IMG/VR virus record: IMGVR_UViG_3300027899_000001
Span: 248,001 to 312,000 of that record
Reading direction: 5' to 3' (one strand)
Source: a virus
DNA: 64,000 nt
The first letter of the stretch is position 1; the number at the start of each line of letters is the position of its first letter. Below the pieces are notes generated by a model. That model searched no databases. It was not told where the DNA came from and saw only the letters and a list, made by a program, of their open reading frames with translations. Positions 43,070-52,208 of this stretch are shown piece after piece. The position numbers were made by a program, and so were the translations under genes.

Positions 43070-43837
43070 ATGAAAAAATTAGAAATTACAACAATCGTTG
43101 GATGCAGCAATATGTGTTCGTATTGTCCGCAAGAGTTACTCATAAAAGCATATACAGACAAAAAGAAAAAAATGAGTTTTGAAGATTTTAAAAAGATAAT
43201 GGCCAATGTTCCCAAAAATGTTGGCATTGATTTTTCAGGTTTTTCAGAAGCATTTTTAAATAAAGAATCATCTTTGATGATGAAATATTCTATTGAAAAT
43301 GGATATAACACTGTTTTATATACTACTCTTACAGGTTTTACAGAAAATGATGTTGAAGTTTTAAAAGGACTATATTTTGATAGTGTAGTTTTTCATCAAT
43401 ACGATGGTAAATCATTTAATTCAGAAAAATTTAATGTAAAAAGAACATTATTTGAAAGTTCAATACGATCTAAACAAAAATTTGGATTAGCATTTATTGA
43501 ATCTCCAGATAAATCTAAAAAAGGACTTACTCTTTGGTCAAGAGGCGGCAATCTATTTGAAATGACACCAGTAAAAGGACCTGTATTTTGTTCATCTGCG
43601 CCTGAAGATTTTAATCATAATTTAGTTATGCCTAATGGCGATGTTTATATATGTTGTATGGATTATGGATTAAAACATAAATTAGGAAATTTAAACGAAA
43701 CTAATTACAATAACTTAGATAGAACTATTATAACACAGCTCTCTAATAAGAGTATGTCTGATTTGTTATGTAGAACATGTGAACTTTGTAAACAAAGATA
43801 TGAAATATTAATAGGGGGAATGCCTCATAAATTTTAA
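43070..43837 (+). CDS. Radical SAM/SPASM protein
   Basis: From the ATG at 43070 the protein has 255 residues, starting MKKLEITTIVGCSNMCSYCP. The CxxxCxxC radical SAM cluster is Cys12, Cys16 and Cys19. A C-terminal cluster-binding region includes FCSSAP, YICCMD and CRTCELC, as in SPASM domains. The substrate is unknown; such proteins modify sugars or peptides. An upstream start at 43037 overlaps the GT10 gene and is less likely. Confidence 0.75.
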   Translation: MKKLEITTIVGCSNMCSYCPQELLIKAYTDKKKKMSFEDFKKIMANVPKNVGIDFSGFSEAFLNKESSLMMKYSIENGYNTVLYTTLTGFTENDVEVLKGLYFDSVVFHQYDGKSFNSEKFNVKRTLFESSIRSKQKFGLAFIESPDKSKKGLTLWSRGGNLFEMTPVKGPVFCSSAPEDFNHNLVMPNGDVYICCMDYGLKHKLGNLNETNYNNLDRTIITQLSNKSMSDLLCRTCELCKQRYEILIGGMPHKF

Positions 43838-43840
43838 ATT

Positions 43841-44512
43841 ATGAATATAGTTGTAATCAGTCTCGAAAGAGCTGTAAATAGAAGAGAACGTATAAAAGCT
43901 CAATTAGAAGAAAGAAAGATTGATGCAATAATAATGGATGCTGTTGATGGAAAAAACCTTTCTGAACAAGAACTTAATAAAAGAATATCTTTACAGGGAG
44001 GGTATCGTTTTGGTGAAAAATTTAAGCCAGGAGAAATAGCATGTACTATGTCTCATATAAATGCACTTAAAATTGCACAAGAAAAAGATTGGCCATATTT
44101 AATTGTATTAGAAGATGATATAATCATGGCTGATGATTTTGAAAAAAGAATAAATTTTTTAATTAGAATTCTTCCTGCATTTTGGGAACACGTATATCTT
44201 TCAGGAATTCCACGTTTAGGATTTGCGCCTAAACCTTTATTAGATCTACCTAATATTGTTCTTTCTATTTTTACAGAGTGCACACATTCAATGATGATAA
44301 AAAATACAGCATATCAAAAATTAATTGATCATTTATCGCAATTTGAAACTACAACAGATGATATGTATAATAGCATTATAAGTAATAAGAAACTTGCATC
44401 TTTTACATATTATCCCTTTGTTACTTACCCATCAGATGATTATACATATATATGGGATCTTAAATTAGAAAGAGAACATAAAGCAAAACAATACTTCAGA
44501 AACACTATATAA
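43841..44512 (+). CDS. GT25-family glycosyltransferase
   Basis: The 223-residue protein has the GT25 layout: VVISLERAVNRRERIKAQLE (4-23), then PGEIACTMSHINALKIAQEK (about 66-85) and VLEDDIIMADDFEKR (about 92-106) with the EDD site. It is the third GT25-like gene in the run. GT25 includes LPS and procollagen galactosyltransferases. The acceptor is unknown. Confidence 0.8.
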   Translation: MNIVVISLERAVNRRERIKAQLEERKIDAIIMDAVDGKNLSEQELNKRISLQGGYRFGEKFKPGEIACTMSHINALKIAQEKDWPYLIVLEDDIIMADDFEKRINFLIRILPAFWEHVYLSGIPRLGFAPKPLLDLPNIVLSIFTECTHSMMIKNTAYQKLIDHLSQFETTTDDMYNSIISNKKLASFTYYPFVTYPSDDYTYIWDLKLEREHKAKQYFRNTI

Positions 44513-44517
44513 AATAT

Positions 44518-45234
44518 ATGGAAAATTCAATATACATTTACCATCATCTTGGGTTAGGCGATCATTTTCTTTGCAATGGAATAGTAAGAACCTATGCAGA
44601 AAGATACGATAAAGTATTTTTATTTGCAAAACCACGAAATAATACTAATGTTGTACGTTTGTATAAAGATCTAACAAAATTAAAAGTGCTACCATTAGAT
44701 GATCCAGATGTAAGATTTTTTATGCAAATAAATCCTAATAATAATTATAAAATTATAGGAATAACTCCAGAATGGTTTAGAAAATTAGATGTAGAAAAGG
44801 CATTCTTATCATTTGATCACGGATTCTATGTAGCAGCTGATGTTCCATTTGAAGATAAATGGAATAAATTTTACTTTGAAAGAGATATTGAATCTGAGAA
44901 AAATGCATATTATAATAGACTTAATTTAAAAGATGAAGAAGAATATTTATTTGTTCATGACGATAGAGAAAGAGGAAGATATTTTAAACCTGAAACTATA
45001 GAAAAAGGAATTAAAATTATTAGAGCAACTGATTATAAAGATGTGGGAATATTTGATTTTATATACACAATAGAACATGCTAAAGAAGTTCATGTAATGA
45101 ATAGTTCTTTTTCCTGTTTAATAGATACTATGCAAATAAAAAATGATCATTTATTTTATCATCATTATGCAAGAACAGATATGGGAGAAAATCCTAATCA
45201 TCAATTTAAATTAAATTGGACAATTTTAAAATAA
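44518..45234 (+). CDS. Putative GT-B glycosyltransferase, paralogue 3
   Basis: The 238-residue protein shares the layout of 34652 and 35387: YHHLGLGDHFLCNGIVRTYA (8-27), KWNKFYFERDIESEKNAYY and YTIEHAKEVHVMNSSFSCLI. It is therefore the third copy of this local family, about 9 kb away. It may act on the same glycan at another position. Confidence 0.55.
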   Translation: MENSIYIYHHLGLGDHFLCNGIVRTYAERYDKVFLFAKPRNNTNVVRLYKDLTKLKVLPLDDPDVRFFMQINPNNNYKIIGITPEWFRKLDVEKAFLSFDHGFYVAADVPFEDKWNKFYFERDIESEKNAYYNRLNLKDEEEYLFVHDDRERGRYFKPETIEKGIKIIRATDYKDVGIFDFIYTIEHAKEVHVMNSSFSCLIDTMQIKNDHLFYHHYARTDMGENPNHQFKLNWTILK

Positions 45235-45250
45235 TTTAATAATCTATAAA

Positions 45251-45634
45251 ATGGAAATACTTGTACCTGTATCATTAGGAGAATTATATGATAAAATATC
45301 GATTTTGCTTATTAAAAAAGAAAATGTTAAAGATACAATTAAATTAGAAAATATTCAAAAAGAATTAGATATTCTTCAAGATATTGCTGAAAATTTTGAT
45401 ATTGATGGAATATATCATACAGAATTATACAATATAAACAGTCACATATGGAATATAGAAGATAAAATACGAATAAAAGAAAAAAATAAAGATTTCCATA
45501 ATGATGAATTTATTGAATTGGCTCGATCAGTTTATTTTTGGAATGATAAACGATCAGAAGTAAAAAGACAAATCAATCTTCAATATAACTCAAGTATAAT
45601 AGAAGAAAAACAATATGAAAAATACAAATTGTAG
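45251..45634 (+). CDS. DUF6165-like small helical protein
   Basis: A 127-residue helical protein starting MEILVPVSLGELYDKISILL, then IKLENIQKELDILQ. This resembles DUF6165, a family seen beside glycosyltransferases. The similarity is by eye. It overlaps the methyltransferase start by 20 bases. A helper role in glycan assembly is possible. Confidence 0.6.
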   Translation: MEILVPVSLGELYDKISILLIKKENVKDTIKLENIQKELDILQDIAENFDIDGIYHTELYNINSHIWNIEDKIRIKEKNKDFHNDEFIELARSVYFWNDKRSEVKRQINLQYNSSIIEEKQYEKYKL

Positions 45635-46910
45635 AATAACAAATTCTCCCCTTATAGAATTATTTTCGTTAGGAGATCTTTATATATCAGATTTTATTAA
45701 AACAGAAGGAGACTATAGAGGAACAAAAAAATGGGATTTAACATTGATGTTATCTCCAGATACTCAGTGCCTTCAGTTAAAAGAAAATGCAGATAAAGAT
45801 TTTATGTATGGCAAATATTGGTATCGTTCGGGTACTAATACTACTATGAAAATGGAACTTTTTGATATTGCTAATTCTTGTATGAATTTATCTAAAATAA
45901 AGGCAAAAAATGATGTAGATGATCCTTATGATAAATTAGTATTTTTAGACATAGCATCAAATGATGGAACATTATTATCATTTGTCAATAATAAGAAATA
46001 TGAACGGATAGGAATAGATCCAGCAGAAGGAAGTTTTCAAATTGAAGCAAAAAATAATTGTGATATTGCAGTTAAAGATTTTTTCTCAAAAGATGTTTAT
46101 GAAAAATGGGAACCAATAATATCTGGAGAATTAACTAAAGCTTCTATTGTTACATGTATTGCTATGTTTTATGATCTTGAAGATCCTCTTTTATTTCTTA
46201 AAGATGTTTACGATATTATGGAAGATGATGGTTTATTTGTTATTCAACAAAGTTATATGCCATTAATGATTAAACAACTTGCATTTGATAATATTTGTCA
46301 TGAACATGTATTTTATCATTCTTTATATTCAATGGAATATATGTTAAGGCAGATTGGATTTAAAGTAGTCGATGTTATATTAAATGATGTTAATGGCGGA
46401 AGCTTTAGAACATATATTCAAAAACAAAAAGCAAAGCCAGAATCTTTTGGATCTTCACCATATAGAGATGTAGCTCAAATGCGTCTACAATCACTCAGGG
46501 AATATGAGAAGACATTAAATCTTAAAGATAAGGAATCCTATATAAACTTTTGGAATGATATTCAAGAGTTAAAAAAACAGACTTGCGAATTTGTTATGAA
46601 AGCACATGAATCAGGAAAAAGTATATGGGTTTATGGCGCATCAACTAAAGGTAATACACTTCTTCAGTGGTTTGGATTAGATAATTTGTGGATAGATGGC
46701 GCTGCAGAAAGAAGCCCTTATAAATTTGGACTAAAAACAATAGGTACAAATATACCTATTCATTCTGAAGAAACCATGAGAAATATTCATCCAGATTATT
46801 TACTCGTTTTACCTTGGCATTTTATAGATGAATTTAAAGAAAGAGAAAAATCATATTTAGAAAAGGGTGGGCATTTTATTATACCATGTCCTAAATTTGA
46901 AATAATATAA
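45615..46910 (+). CDS. NDP-sugar C-methyltransferase (Methyltransf_13/14 type)
   Basis: The 431-residue protein has an N-terminal PLIELFSLGDLYISDF segment, a class I SAM core (VFLDIASNDGTLLSFV, about 110-125, as motif I), HEHVFYHSLYSMEYML (about 232-247) and a C-terminal domain with VYGASTKGNTLLQWFGL (about 344-360). This layout is typical of sugar C-methyltransferases such as TylC3/EvaC that place a methyl group on C3 of an NDP-4-keto-sugar. Together with the 2,3-dehydratase and aminotransferase it suggests a branched amino-deoxysugar. Confidence 0.75.
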   Translation: MKNTNCRITNSPLIELFSLGDLYISDFIKTEGDYRGTKKWDLTLMLSPDTQCLQLKENADKDFMYGKYWYRSGTNTTMKMELFDIANSCMNLSKIKAKNDVDDPYDKLVFLDIASNDGTLLSFVNNKKYERIGIDPAEGSFQIEAKNNCDIAVKDFFSKDVYEKWEPIISGELTKASIVTCIAMFYDLEDPLLFLKDVYDIMEDDGLFVIQQSYMPLMIKQLAFDNICHEHVFYHSLYSMEYMLRQIGFKVVDVILNDVNGGSFRTYIQKQKAKPESFGSSPYRDVAQMRLQSLREYEKTLNLKDKESYINFWNDIQELKKQTCEFVMKAHESGKSIWVYGASTKGNTLLQWFGLDNLWIDGAAERSPYKFGLKTIGTNIPIHSEETMRNIHPDYLLVLPWHFIDEFKEREKSYLEKGGHFIIPCPKFEII

Positions 46911-46916
46911 TTAAAA

Positions 46917-47696
46917 ATGAAAATATATGTAGATAAAGATGTAAATATATTTGAAGGAGAAGCTGCTGAAAAATTATTAAAAGAACATAATGACAAACAA
47001 TATTTTATAAAAAATGTAGGTGTTCCTAAAGTAGATATTGAACGTTGGAATGAAGCGCAATCATATGAACGAAAAACTTGGTGTGATTCTGCAGCTAAAA
47101 ACATGGAAACTGATCATAATGAAGAGCATGAAAAACACTTTGGTGGATATGAAGAATTAAATTTTATGCTTCCTAACACATATCTTAATATAATTGAATT
47201 AGGATGTGGGCCATTTACTAATTTACGATTAATAGTTCCAAAAATATATCATCTGCCTATTAAAAATATTGATTTATTAGATCCGCTTATAAACGAATAT
47301 ATCAATCATTCTCCATCCTGTGCATATAAAAACGGTTATTTAAATATGTTAAAAGTTAATTTATATAATTGTGCTATAGAAAATTATATAACAACAAAAG
47401 AATATCAATTAGTTGTAATGATAAATGTAATAGAACATTGTTTTGATGTTGATGAAATATTTAAAAAAATATCTAATATATTATGTGATAATGGTATTTT
47501 TATTTTTCATGATAAATTTATTAAAGAAAAAAATATTGATGAATTTTATGAAAGAATTTATGATTCTGGACATCCTTTAAAATTAACGTATAAATATATT
47601 GAAGATATAATAGAAACAAATTTTAAAACTTTATATACAAAATCATATATAGATCAATATGATAATGAATGTATATATAAAATACTTAAAAAATAA
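46917..47696 (+). CDS. Class I SAM methyltransferase
   Basis: The 259-residue protein has IIELGCGPFTNLRLIV as motif I (about 93-108), VVMINVIEHCFDVDE (about 164-178) and GIFIFHDKFI (about 194-203). It is a typical small-molecule or sugar methyltransferase. The acceptor is unknown. It precedes an orphan GDP-mannose dehydratase start (47702-47749). Confidence 0.7.
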   Translation: MKIYVDKDVNIFEGEAAEKLLKEHNDKQYFIKNVGVPKVDIERWNEAQSYERKTWCDSAAKNMETDHNEEHEKHFGGYEELNFMLPNTYLNIIELGCGPFTNLRLIVPKIYHLPIKNIDLLDPLINEYINHSPSCAYKNGYLNMLKVNLYNCAIENYITTKEYQLVVMINVIEHCFDVDEIFKKISNILCDNGIFIFHDKFIKEKNIDEFYERIYDSGHPLKLTYKYIEDIIETNFKTLYTKSYIDQYDNECIYKILKK

Positions 47697-47701
47697 TTTT
47701 A

Positions 47702-47749
47702 ATGAATAAAAAAATAGCGCTTATCACCGGGATAACTGGCCCACATTAA
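47702..47749 (+). pseudogene. Orphan 5' remnant of the GDP-mannose dehydratase gene
   Basis: It reads MNKKIALITGITGPH then stop. It aligns with NKKIALVTGINGQDG near the start of the intact gene at 48544. It follows the preceding methyltransferase by 5 bases, the normal spacing of this run, so it marks the original start. The HNH gene lies between the two copies. Confidence 0.8.
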
Positions 47750-47804
47750 ATATCAATTATGTCAGTAATTAAAATAATATATACAATAAACGATTTTATA
47801 TATT

Positions 47805-48566
47805 ATGGGAAGAAAAAAACAAGAAATTATATTTGAAAAAAGACTCTGCGAAGAATGCAGTAATGAATTTATAATAAATAAAAAATCAAAAAAGAGGTTT
47901 TGTTGTTCTATTTGTGCAAAAAGAAATAATGGAAAAAGAAATAAAGGAAAAAAACATTTTGATGAAATAAACAAAAAGAAAGGATTAATTGGAGAAAAAA
48001 ATCCAATGTTTGGAAGATCATATTATGATATTTGGATAAATAAATTTGGAAAAGAGATAGCAGACGAAAAATTAAATCAAATTAAAGAAAATAAAAAAGG
48101 TAAAAAACATACTAAAGAACATAATAAAAAAATAAGTGAATCATTACGTGGTTTAAAAAATCCTTTCTTTGGAAAAAAACATAAACCCGAGTCATTAGCA
48201 AAAATAAGTGAAAACCATAGAGATTGTAAAGATAAAAATAATCCTATGTTTGGGCAGGGCGATAAAATTAGAAGAGAAAAAAATGGTTCATGGTTTGGAG
48301 GAATAAGTAATGAGCCTTATGATACACTATTTAATGAAGAACTTAAAACTAAAGTAAGAATTAGAGATAATTATAAATGTGTTATTTGTGGAAAATCTGG
48401 GTATGTTGTGCATCATATAGATTATAATAAACATAATAGTATAGAAGAAAACTTAGTAACTTTGTGTAAAAGTGATCATATGAAAACAAATTCTCATAGA
48501 GATAGTTGGATAGAATTTTTTAAATCGATAATAAATATGTTGTATGAGTATAAAATTAAGCAATAA
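47805..48566 (+). CDS. HNH homing endonuclease inserted in the GDP-mannose dehydratase gene
   Basis: The 253-residue protein has N-terminal Cys pairs (CEEC, CCSIC), NUMOD3-type repeats (HTKEHNKKISESLRGLKNPF) and a C-terminal HNH core: KVRIRDNYKCVICGKSGYVV, then HHIDYNKHNSIEENLVTLC. Its last 23 bases overlap the start of the intact GDP-mannose dehydratase gene in another frame. It sits between two copies of that gene's start, so it is an insertion. Confidence 0.85.
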   Translation: MGRKKQEIIFEKRLCEECSNEFIINKKSKKRFCCSICAKRNNGKRNKGKKHFDEINKKKGLIGEKNPMFGRSYYDIWINKFGKEIADEKLNQIKENKKGKKHTKEHNKKISESLRGLKNPFFGKKHKPESLAKISENHRDCKDKNNPMFGQGDKIRREKNGSWFGGISNEPYDTLFNEELKTKVRIRDNYKCVICGKSGYVVHHIDYNKHNSIEENLVTLCKSDHMKTNSHRDSWIEFFKSIINMLYEYKIKQ

Positions 48567-49608
48567 AAAAATTGCCCTGGTGACTGGTATCAACGGGCAA
48601 GATGGTTCCTATTTGGCTGAACTACTTTTATCAAAGGGATATATTGTGCATGGCATAATAAGAAGAGCATCTTCTTTTAATACACAACGCATTGATCATA
48701 TTTTTTCAAATTCAAATTTAACATTACATTTTGGTGATGTAACTGATGCATTAGCAATTGATGATCTTATAAAAAATCTTCAGCCTACTGAAATTTATCA
48801 TTTAGCAGCGCAATCACATGTTAAAGTTTCTTTTGATCTTCCAAGATATACAGCAGAAGTAGATGCAATTGGAACATTAAATATTCTTGAATCTATAAGA
48901 AAACATTCTCCAAAAACAAAATTATATAATGCATGTACATCAGAATTATTTGGAAAAGCCTCAGAAATTCCTCAAAAAGAAACTACAAGATTTCACCCAA
49001 GAAGTCCATATGGAGTAGCAAAATTATATTCATATTGGATTCTTGAAAATTATGTAGAATCTTATGGAATATTTGCAATTAATGGCATACTTTTTAATCA
49101 TGAAAGTGAAAGACGAGGCGAAACATTTGTTACAAGAAAAATAACAATCGGATTATCTAAATTCTCAAATAGTTATCAGGTTGTTCAAAATTATAAACAA
49201 ATTGTTCCGCCATTGTCTATGGGAAATCTTTATTCTAAAAGAGATTGGGGATATGCACCAGATTATGTTGAGGCTATGTGGATGATGCTTCAACAAGAAA
49301 ATCCAGAAACCTTTGTTATTGCAACAGGAGAAACTCACACGATAAAAGAATTTATTGATGAAGCTATTAAATATACTCCATTTAGTGGAAAAGTTAAATG
49401 GATAGGAGAAGGCGTAGATGAAAAACTTATGTATAATAATATAATACTTATAGAAATTGATCCTAAATATTATAGGCCTGCTGAAGTAGAACATCTTGTA
49501 GGAGATTATTATAAAGCAAAAACTAAACTTAAGTGGAAACCAACAACAACATTTCATGAATTAGTTAGAAAAATGATGATTTGCGATTTAGAACAATTTA
49601 GTAAATAA
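48544..49608 (+). CDS. gmd: GDP-mannose 4,6-dehydratase
   Basis: The 354-residue protein has the GxxGxDG nucleotide site in VTGINGQDGSYLAELL (13-28), HFGDVTD, CTSELFGK with catalytic Thr-Ser-Glu (about 131-137) and YGVAK (about 157-161). It follows with LFNHESERRGETFVTRKI, which is diagnostic of GMD. It converts GDP-mannose to GDP-4-keto-6-deoxymannose, the entry to fucose, perosamine or colitose. The first residues MSIKLS come from the end of the HNH gene. Confidence 0.85.
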   Translation: MSIKLSNKKIALVTGINGQDGSYLAELLLSKGYIVHGIIRRASSFNTQRIDHIFSNSNLTLHFGDVTDALAIDDLIKNLQPTEIYHLAAQSHVKVSFDLPRYTAEVDAIGTLNILESIRKHSPKTKLYNACTSELFGKASEIPQKETTRFHPRSPYGVAKLYSYWILENYVESYGIFAINGILFNHESERRGETFVTRKITIGLSKFSNSYQVVQNYKQIVPPLSMGNLYSKRDWGYAPDYVEAMWMMLQQENPETFVIATGETHTIKEFIDEAIKYTPFSGKVKWIGEGVDEKLMYNNIILIEIDPKYYRPAEVEHLVGDYYKAKTKLKWKPTTTFHELVRKMMICDLEQFSK

Positions 49609-49614
49609 AAAAAT

Positions 49615-50316
49615 ATGCTAACTATTCTTTATAGAGCCTGTGATAAAGAATTAATATATCCTTTAACACGTAAAGAAAGGCCATCTTGGTTTAATAAAAT
49701 AAATTGTTTTAATTCATTATATAAAAGTATTTTGAGTAGTAAATATAAAAACGATATAAATGTTATTGTTTTTATGGATGGTGATAAATGTATTTTATCA
49801 GATTTTATAGAAGAATGTGGATATACTATTATTTATAATAAATTAAATTCAGGACCTAATTCATTAAAATATCAACTTGATTTTTCTGATGATATAGATA
49901 CTGACATATATTTTGTCGAAGATGATTATTTGCATATTACAGAAGCGATTGATCATTTATATATGGGTGTAAAAAAATTTGGTTTAATAACAGGATATGA
50001 TTGTATAGACAGATATGTTAGAACTGACGACATTACTAAAGACAAAGAATCTATTTATTTTTATAATGGAAGACATTGGAGAACTGCTGAAAGTACTACT
50101 TTAACGTGGGCTGTATCAAAAGAATTAAAATCTATTATAATATCAAATTTTAAAACTTATGGATGGCGTGATAGAGTATTTTTTAGAAACATGTTTGAAA
50201 AAGGAATAAGATTATATCAACCAATACCTGGCGTATCTACTCATGTACATGAACCATTTTTATCTCCCGGTATTAATTGGGAAGAAATAAATAATATGAA
50301 TTCTAAAAAAATATAA
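49615..50316 (+). CDS. GT-A-like glycosyltransferase
   Basis: The 233-residue protein has VIVFMDGDKCIL (about 51-62), IYFVEDDYLHITEAIDHLYM (about 99-118) with a possible DDY/DxD site, and a C-terminal region with VSTHVHEPF. It resembles glycosyltransferases of GT-A fold in viral and bacterial glycan clusters. The exact family is not clear. Confidence 0.55.
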   Translation: MLTILYRACDKELIYPLTRKERPSWFNKINCFNSLYKSILSSKYKNDINVIVFMDGDKCILSDFIEECGYTIIYNKLNSGPNSLKYQLDFSDDIDTDIYFVEDDYLHITEAIDHLYMGVKKFGLITGYDCIDRYVRTDDITKDKESIYFYNGRHWRTAESTTLTWAVSKELKSIIISNFKTYGWRDRVFFRNMFEKGIRLYQPIPGVSTHVHEPFLSPGINWEEINNMNSKKI

Positions 50317-50317
50317 A

Positions 50318-51022
50318 ATGAAACTTTTAATTTTAATATTAGGGGCAAATGACCAAACCAGCACAAATTTAATAGAAAATGGTATACTACCCACGTGGGG
50401 GCAAGATGTTTCTAATGATATTCAAATAATGTATTATTATGGAGATAAACCTAAAAATGAAATTGTAGGAAATAATATATTTTTAACCACATCTGATGCA
50501 TATGGAATTCCGATGTTTAAAAAAACTTGTGATGCATTTCAACTAGTTTTTGATAATATTGATTTTGATATAATGTTTAGAACTAATGTTAGTACATATG
50601 TAAGAACAAAATATCTTCATAAAATTTTATCTGAGCAAAAACCCATCGATTTATTTGGATCTGCTATTCCTAGTAATGTAGTTCCAGGAACATTTACAGG
50701 AATAACTGCGGTTTTTTCAAAAGATGTTATTGGAAAAATATTAGAAAATAGAAATGCGACAAACCCCGTTAAAGAACCCGAAGATATGGCAATAGAATAT
50801 CTTTTAAAAAATAAAATTTTTAAAGATTCATATACATATCTTTTTAAAAATTTTAAAAGATTTGATATCTTAGAAAATTCTATTCTACGATTACAAGATC
50901 CGTTATTTTTTTTAAAACATAATGATGAATATACATTTAGATGTAAAACTGTTAATGGAAATAGAAACATGGATGTTGAAAAAATGAAACAATTATATAA
51001 AATATTTAATAGTAATATATAA
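50318..51022 (+). CDS. GT-like protein
   Basis: The 234-residue protein has FDIMFRTNVSTYVRTKYLHK (about 87-106), a pattern seen in some galactosyltransferase-like proteins with RTN in the place of the metal site, then EPEDMAIEYLL. It has no signal peptide. It probably acts in the glycan run but its activity is not proven. Confidence 0.5.
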   Translation: MKLLILILGANDQTSTNLIENGILPTWGQDVSNDIQIMYYYGDKPKNEIVGNNIFLTTSDAYGIPMFKKTCDAFQLVFDNIDFDIMFRTNVSTYVRTKYLHKILSEQKPIDLFGSAIPSNVVPGTFTGITAVFSKDVIGKILENRNATNPVKEPEDMAIEYLLKNKIFKDSYTYLFKNFKRFDILENSILRLQDPLFFLKHNDEYTFRCKTVNGNRNMDVEKMKQLYKIFNSNI

Positions 51023-51031
51023 ATAAAACTT

Positions 51032-51592
51032 ATGTATTGGGAAAAAATTTATGGTTGGTTTACATTTCAAACATTATATGATGAAATGGTTAAAAAATAT
51101 GATAATGCTATCTTTGTTGAAATTGGCACATTTAAAGGGAAGTCTATTGTATACTTAGCTGAAGAAGTAAAAAAAGCAAATAAAAATATTAAAATCTATG
51201 GAATTGATTTATTTATCGTTGATGGGCAAATGATATTTAATAGCCCTGATCTTAAAACTCCAAAGGGATATAATTTTTATGAAGAATTTATACGAAATAT
51301 TGAGCCAGTAAAAGAATACATTACTCCTATACAAATGAGTAGTTTAGATGCTTATAAAGAATTTGAAGATGAAAGCGTAGATTTTTTATTTATTGATGGA
51401 GAACATCTATATGAAATAGTCATTGAAGAATTAAATTTGTGGTATCCCAAAATTAAAAAGGGTGGTATTATCGGCGGTCATGATTATTGGTGGGGCGATG
51501 GAGGCGTAAAAAAAGCAGTAGGAGAATTTTTTCCAATGGGTGAAATTAAAATTGAATCAGATGATTCAACTTGGACAGTTTATAAATCATAA
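51032..51592 (+). CDS. Class I SAM methyltransferase
   Basis: The 186-residue protein has FVEIGTFKGKSIVYLAEE (about 28-45), then VDFLFIDGEHLYEIVIEEL (about 117-135) and GGIIGGHDYWWGDGGVKK (about 143-160). It belongs to the Methyltransf_24 type that often acts on sugars. Acceptor unknown. Confidence 0.75.
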   Translation: MYWEKIYGWFTFQTLYDEMVKKYDNAIFVEIGTFKGKSIVYLAEEVKKANKNIKIYGIDLFIVDGQMIFNSPDLKTPKGYNFYEEFIRNIEPVKEYITPIQMSSLDAYKEFEDESVDFLFIDGEHLYEIVIEELNLWYPKIKKGGIIGGHDYWWGDGGVKKAVGEFFPMGEIKIESDDSTWTVYKS

Positions 51593-51604
51593 AAAAATAA
51601 AAAT

Positions 51605-52207
51605 ATGGACAGACCTGGGCAATTAAATAGAGAAACGGTAATAGGAAAAAAAATATATGAATTAACAACACTTCCTGAAATTTCTACAGTAGTTGATATT
51701 GGAACATGGAATGGTAATGGAAGTACTCGATGTATTTATGAAGGAATATTAGAGAGTAGAAAAAAAGATTATAAAGTTTTATCGTTTGAAATTGATAGAA
51801 ATTTTTATAAACAAGCAAAATTTAATTTATTTCCTCCTTTAAACAATTTTGATTTAGTTTATGGATCTTTAGTATCTTATGAAGAACTAATAAAGCAACG
51901 AGAAATTTATGGCAATCATAAATGGTTAGAAGAAGATTTAGTAAATTTATCAAAGGCTCCTTATGTATTTAATATGGTGCCCGAGAAAATTAATTTATGT
52001 GTAATGGATGGAGGAGAATTTTCAGGATATATAGAATTTACTAAATTATGGAAAAGATGTGATTACATTGTATTAGATGATACTCTTACATATAAACACA
52101 CGGAAAGTAGAAAATTTATACTCGATAATTTAGATGATTTTACTGTAATTTATGATAATATTAATGAAAGAAATGGTTGTATGATAGTTAATGTTAAACA
52201 GAAATAA
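51605..52207 (+). CDS. SAM methyltransferase-like protein
   Basis: The 200-residue protein has VVDIGTWNGNGSTRCIYE (about 29-46) as motif I and INLCVMDGGEFSGYIEFTKL (about 129-148) in a Rossmann-like frame. The glycine-rich site and acidic residues fit a SAM-dependent enzyme. Substrate unknown. Confidence 0.65.
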   Translation: MDRPGQLNRETVIGKKIYELTTLPEISTVVDIGTWNGNGSTRCIYEGILESRKKDYKVLSFEIDRNFYKQAKFNLFPPLNNFDLVYGSLVSYEELIKQREIYGNHKWLEEDLVNLSKAPYVFNMVPEKINLCVMDGGEFSGYIEFTKLWKRCDYIVLDDTLTYKHTESRKFILDNLDDFTVIYDNINERNGCMIVNVKQK

Positions 52208-52208
52208 A

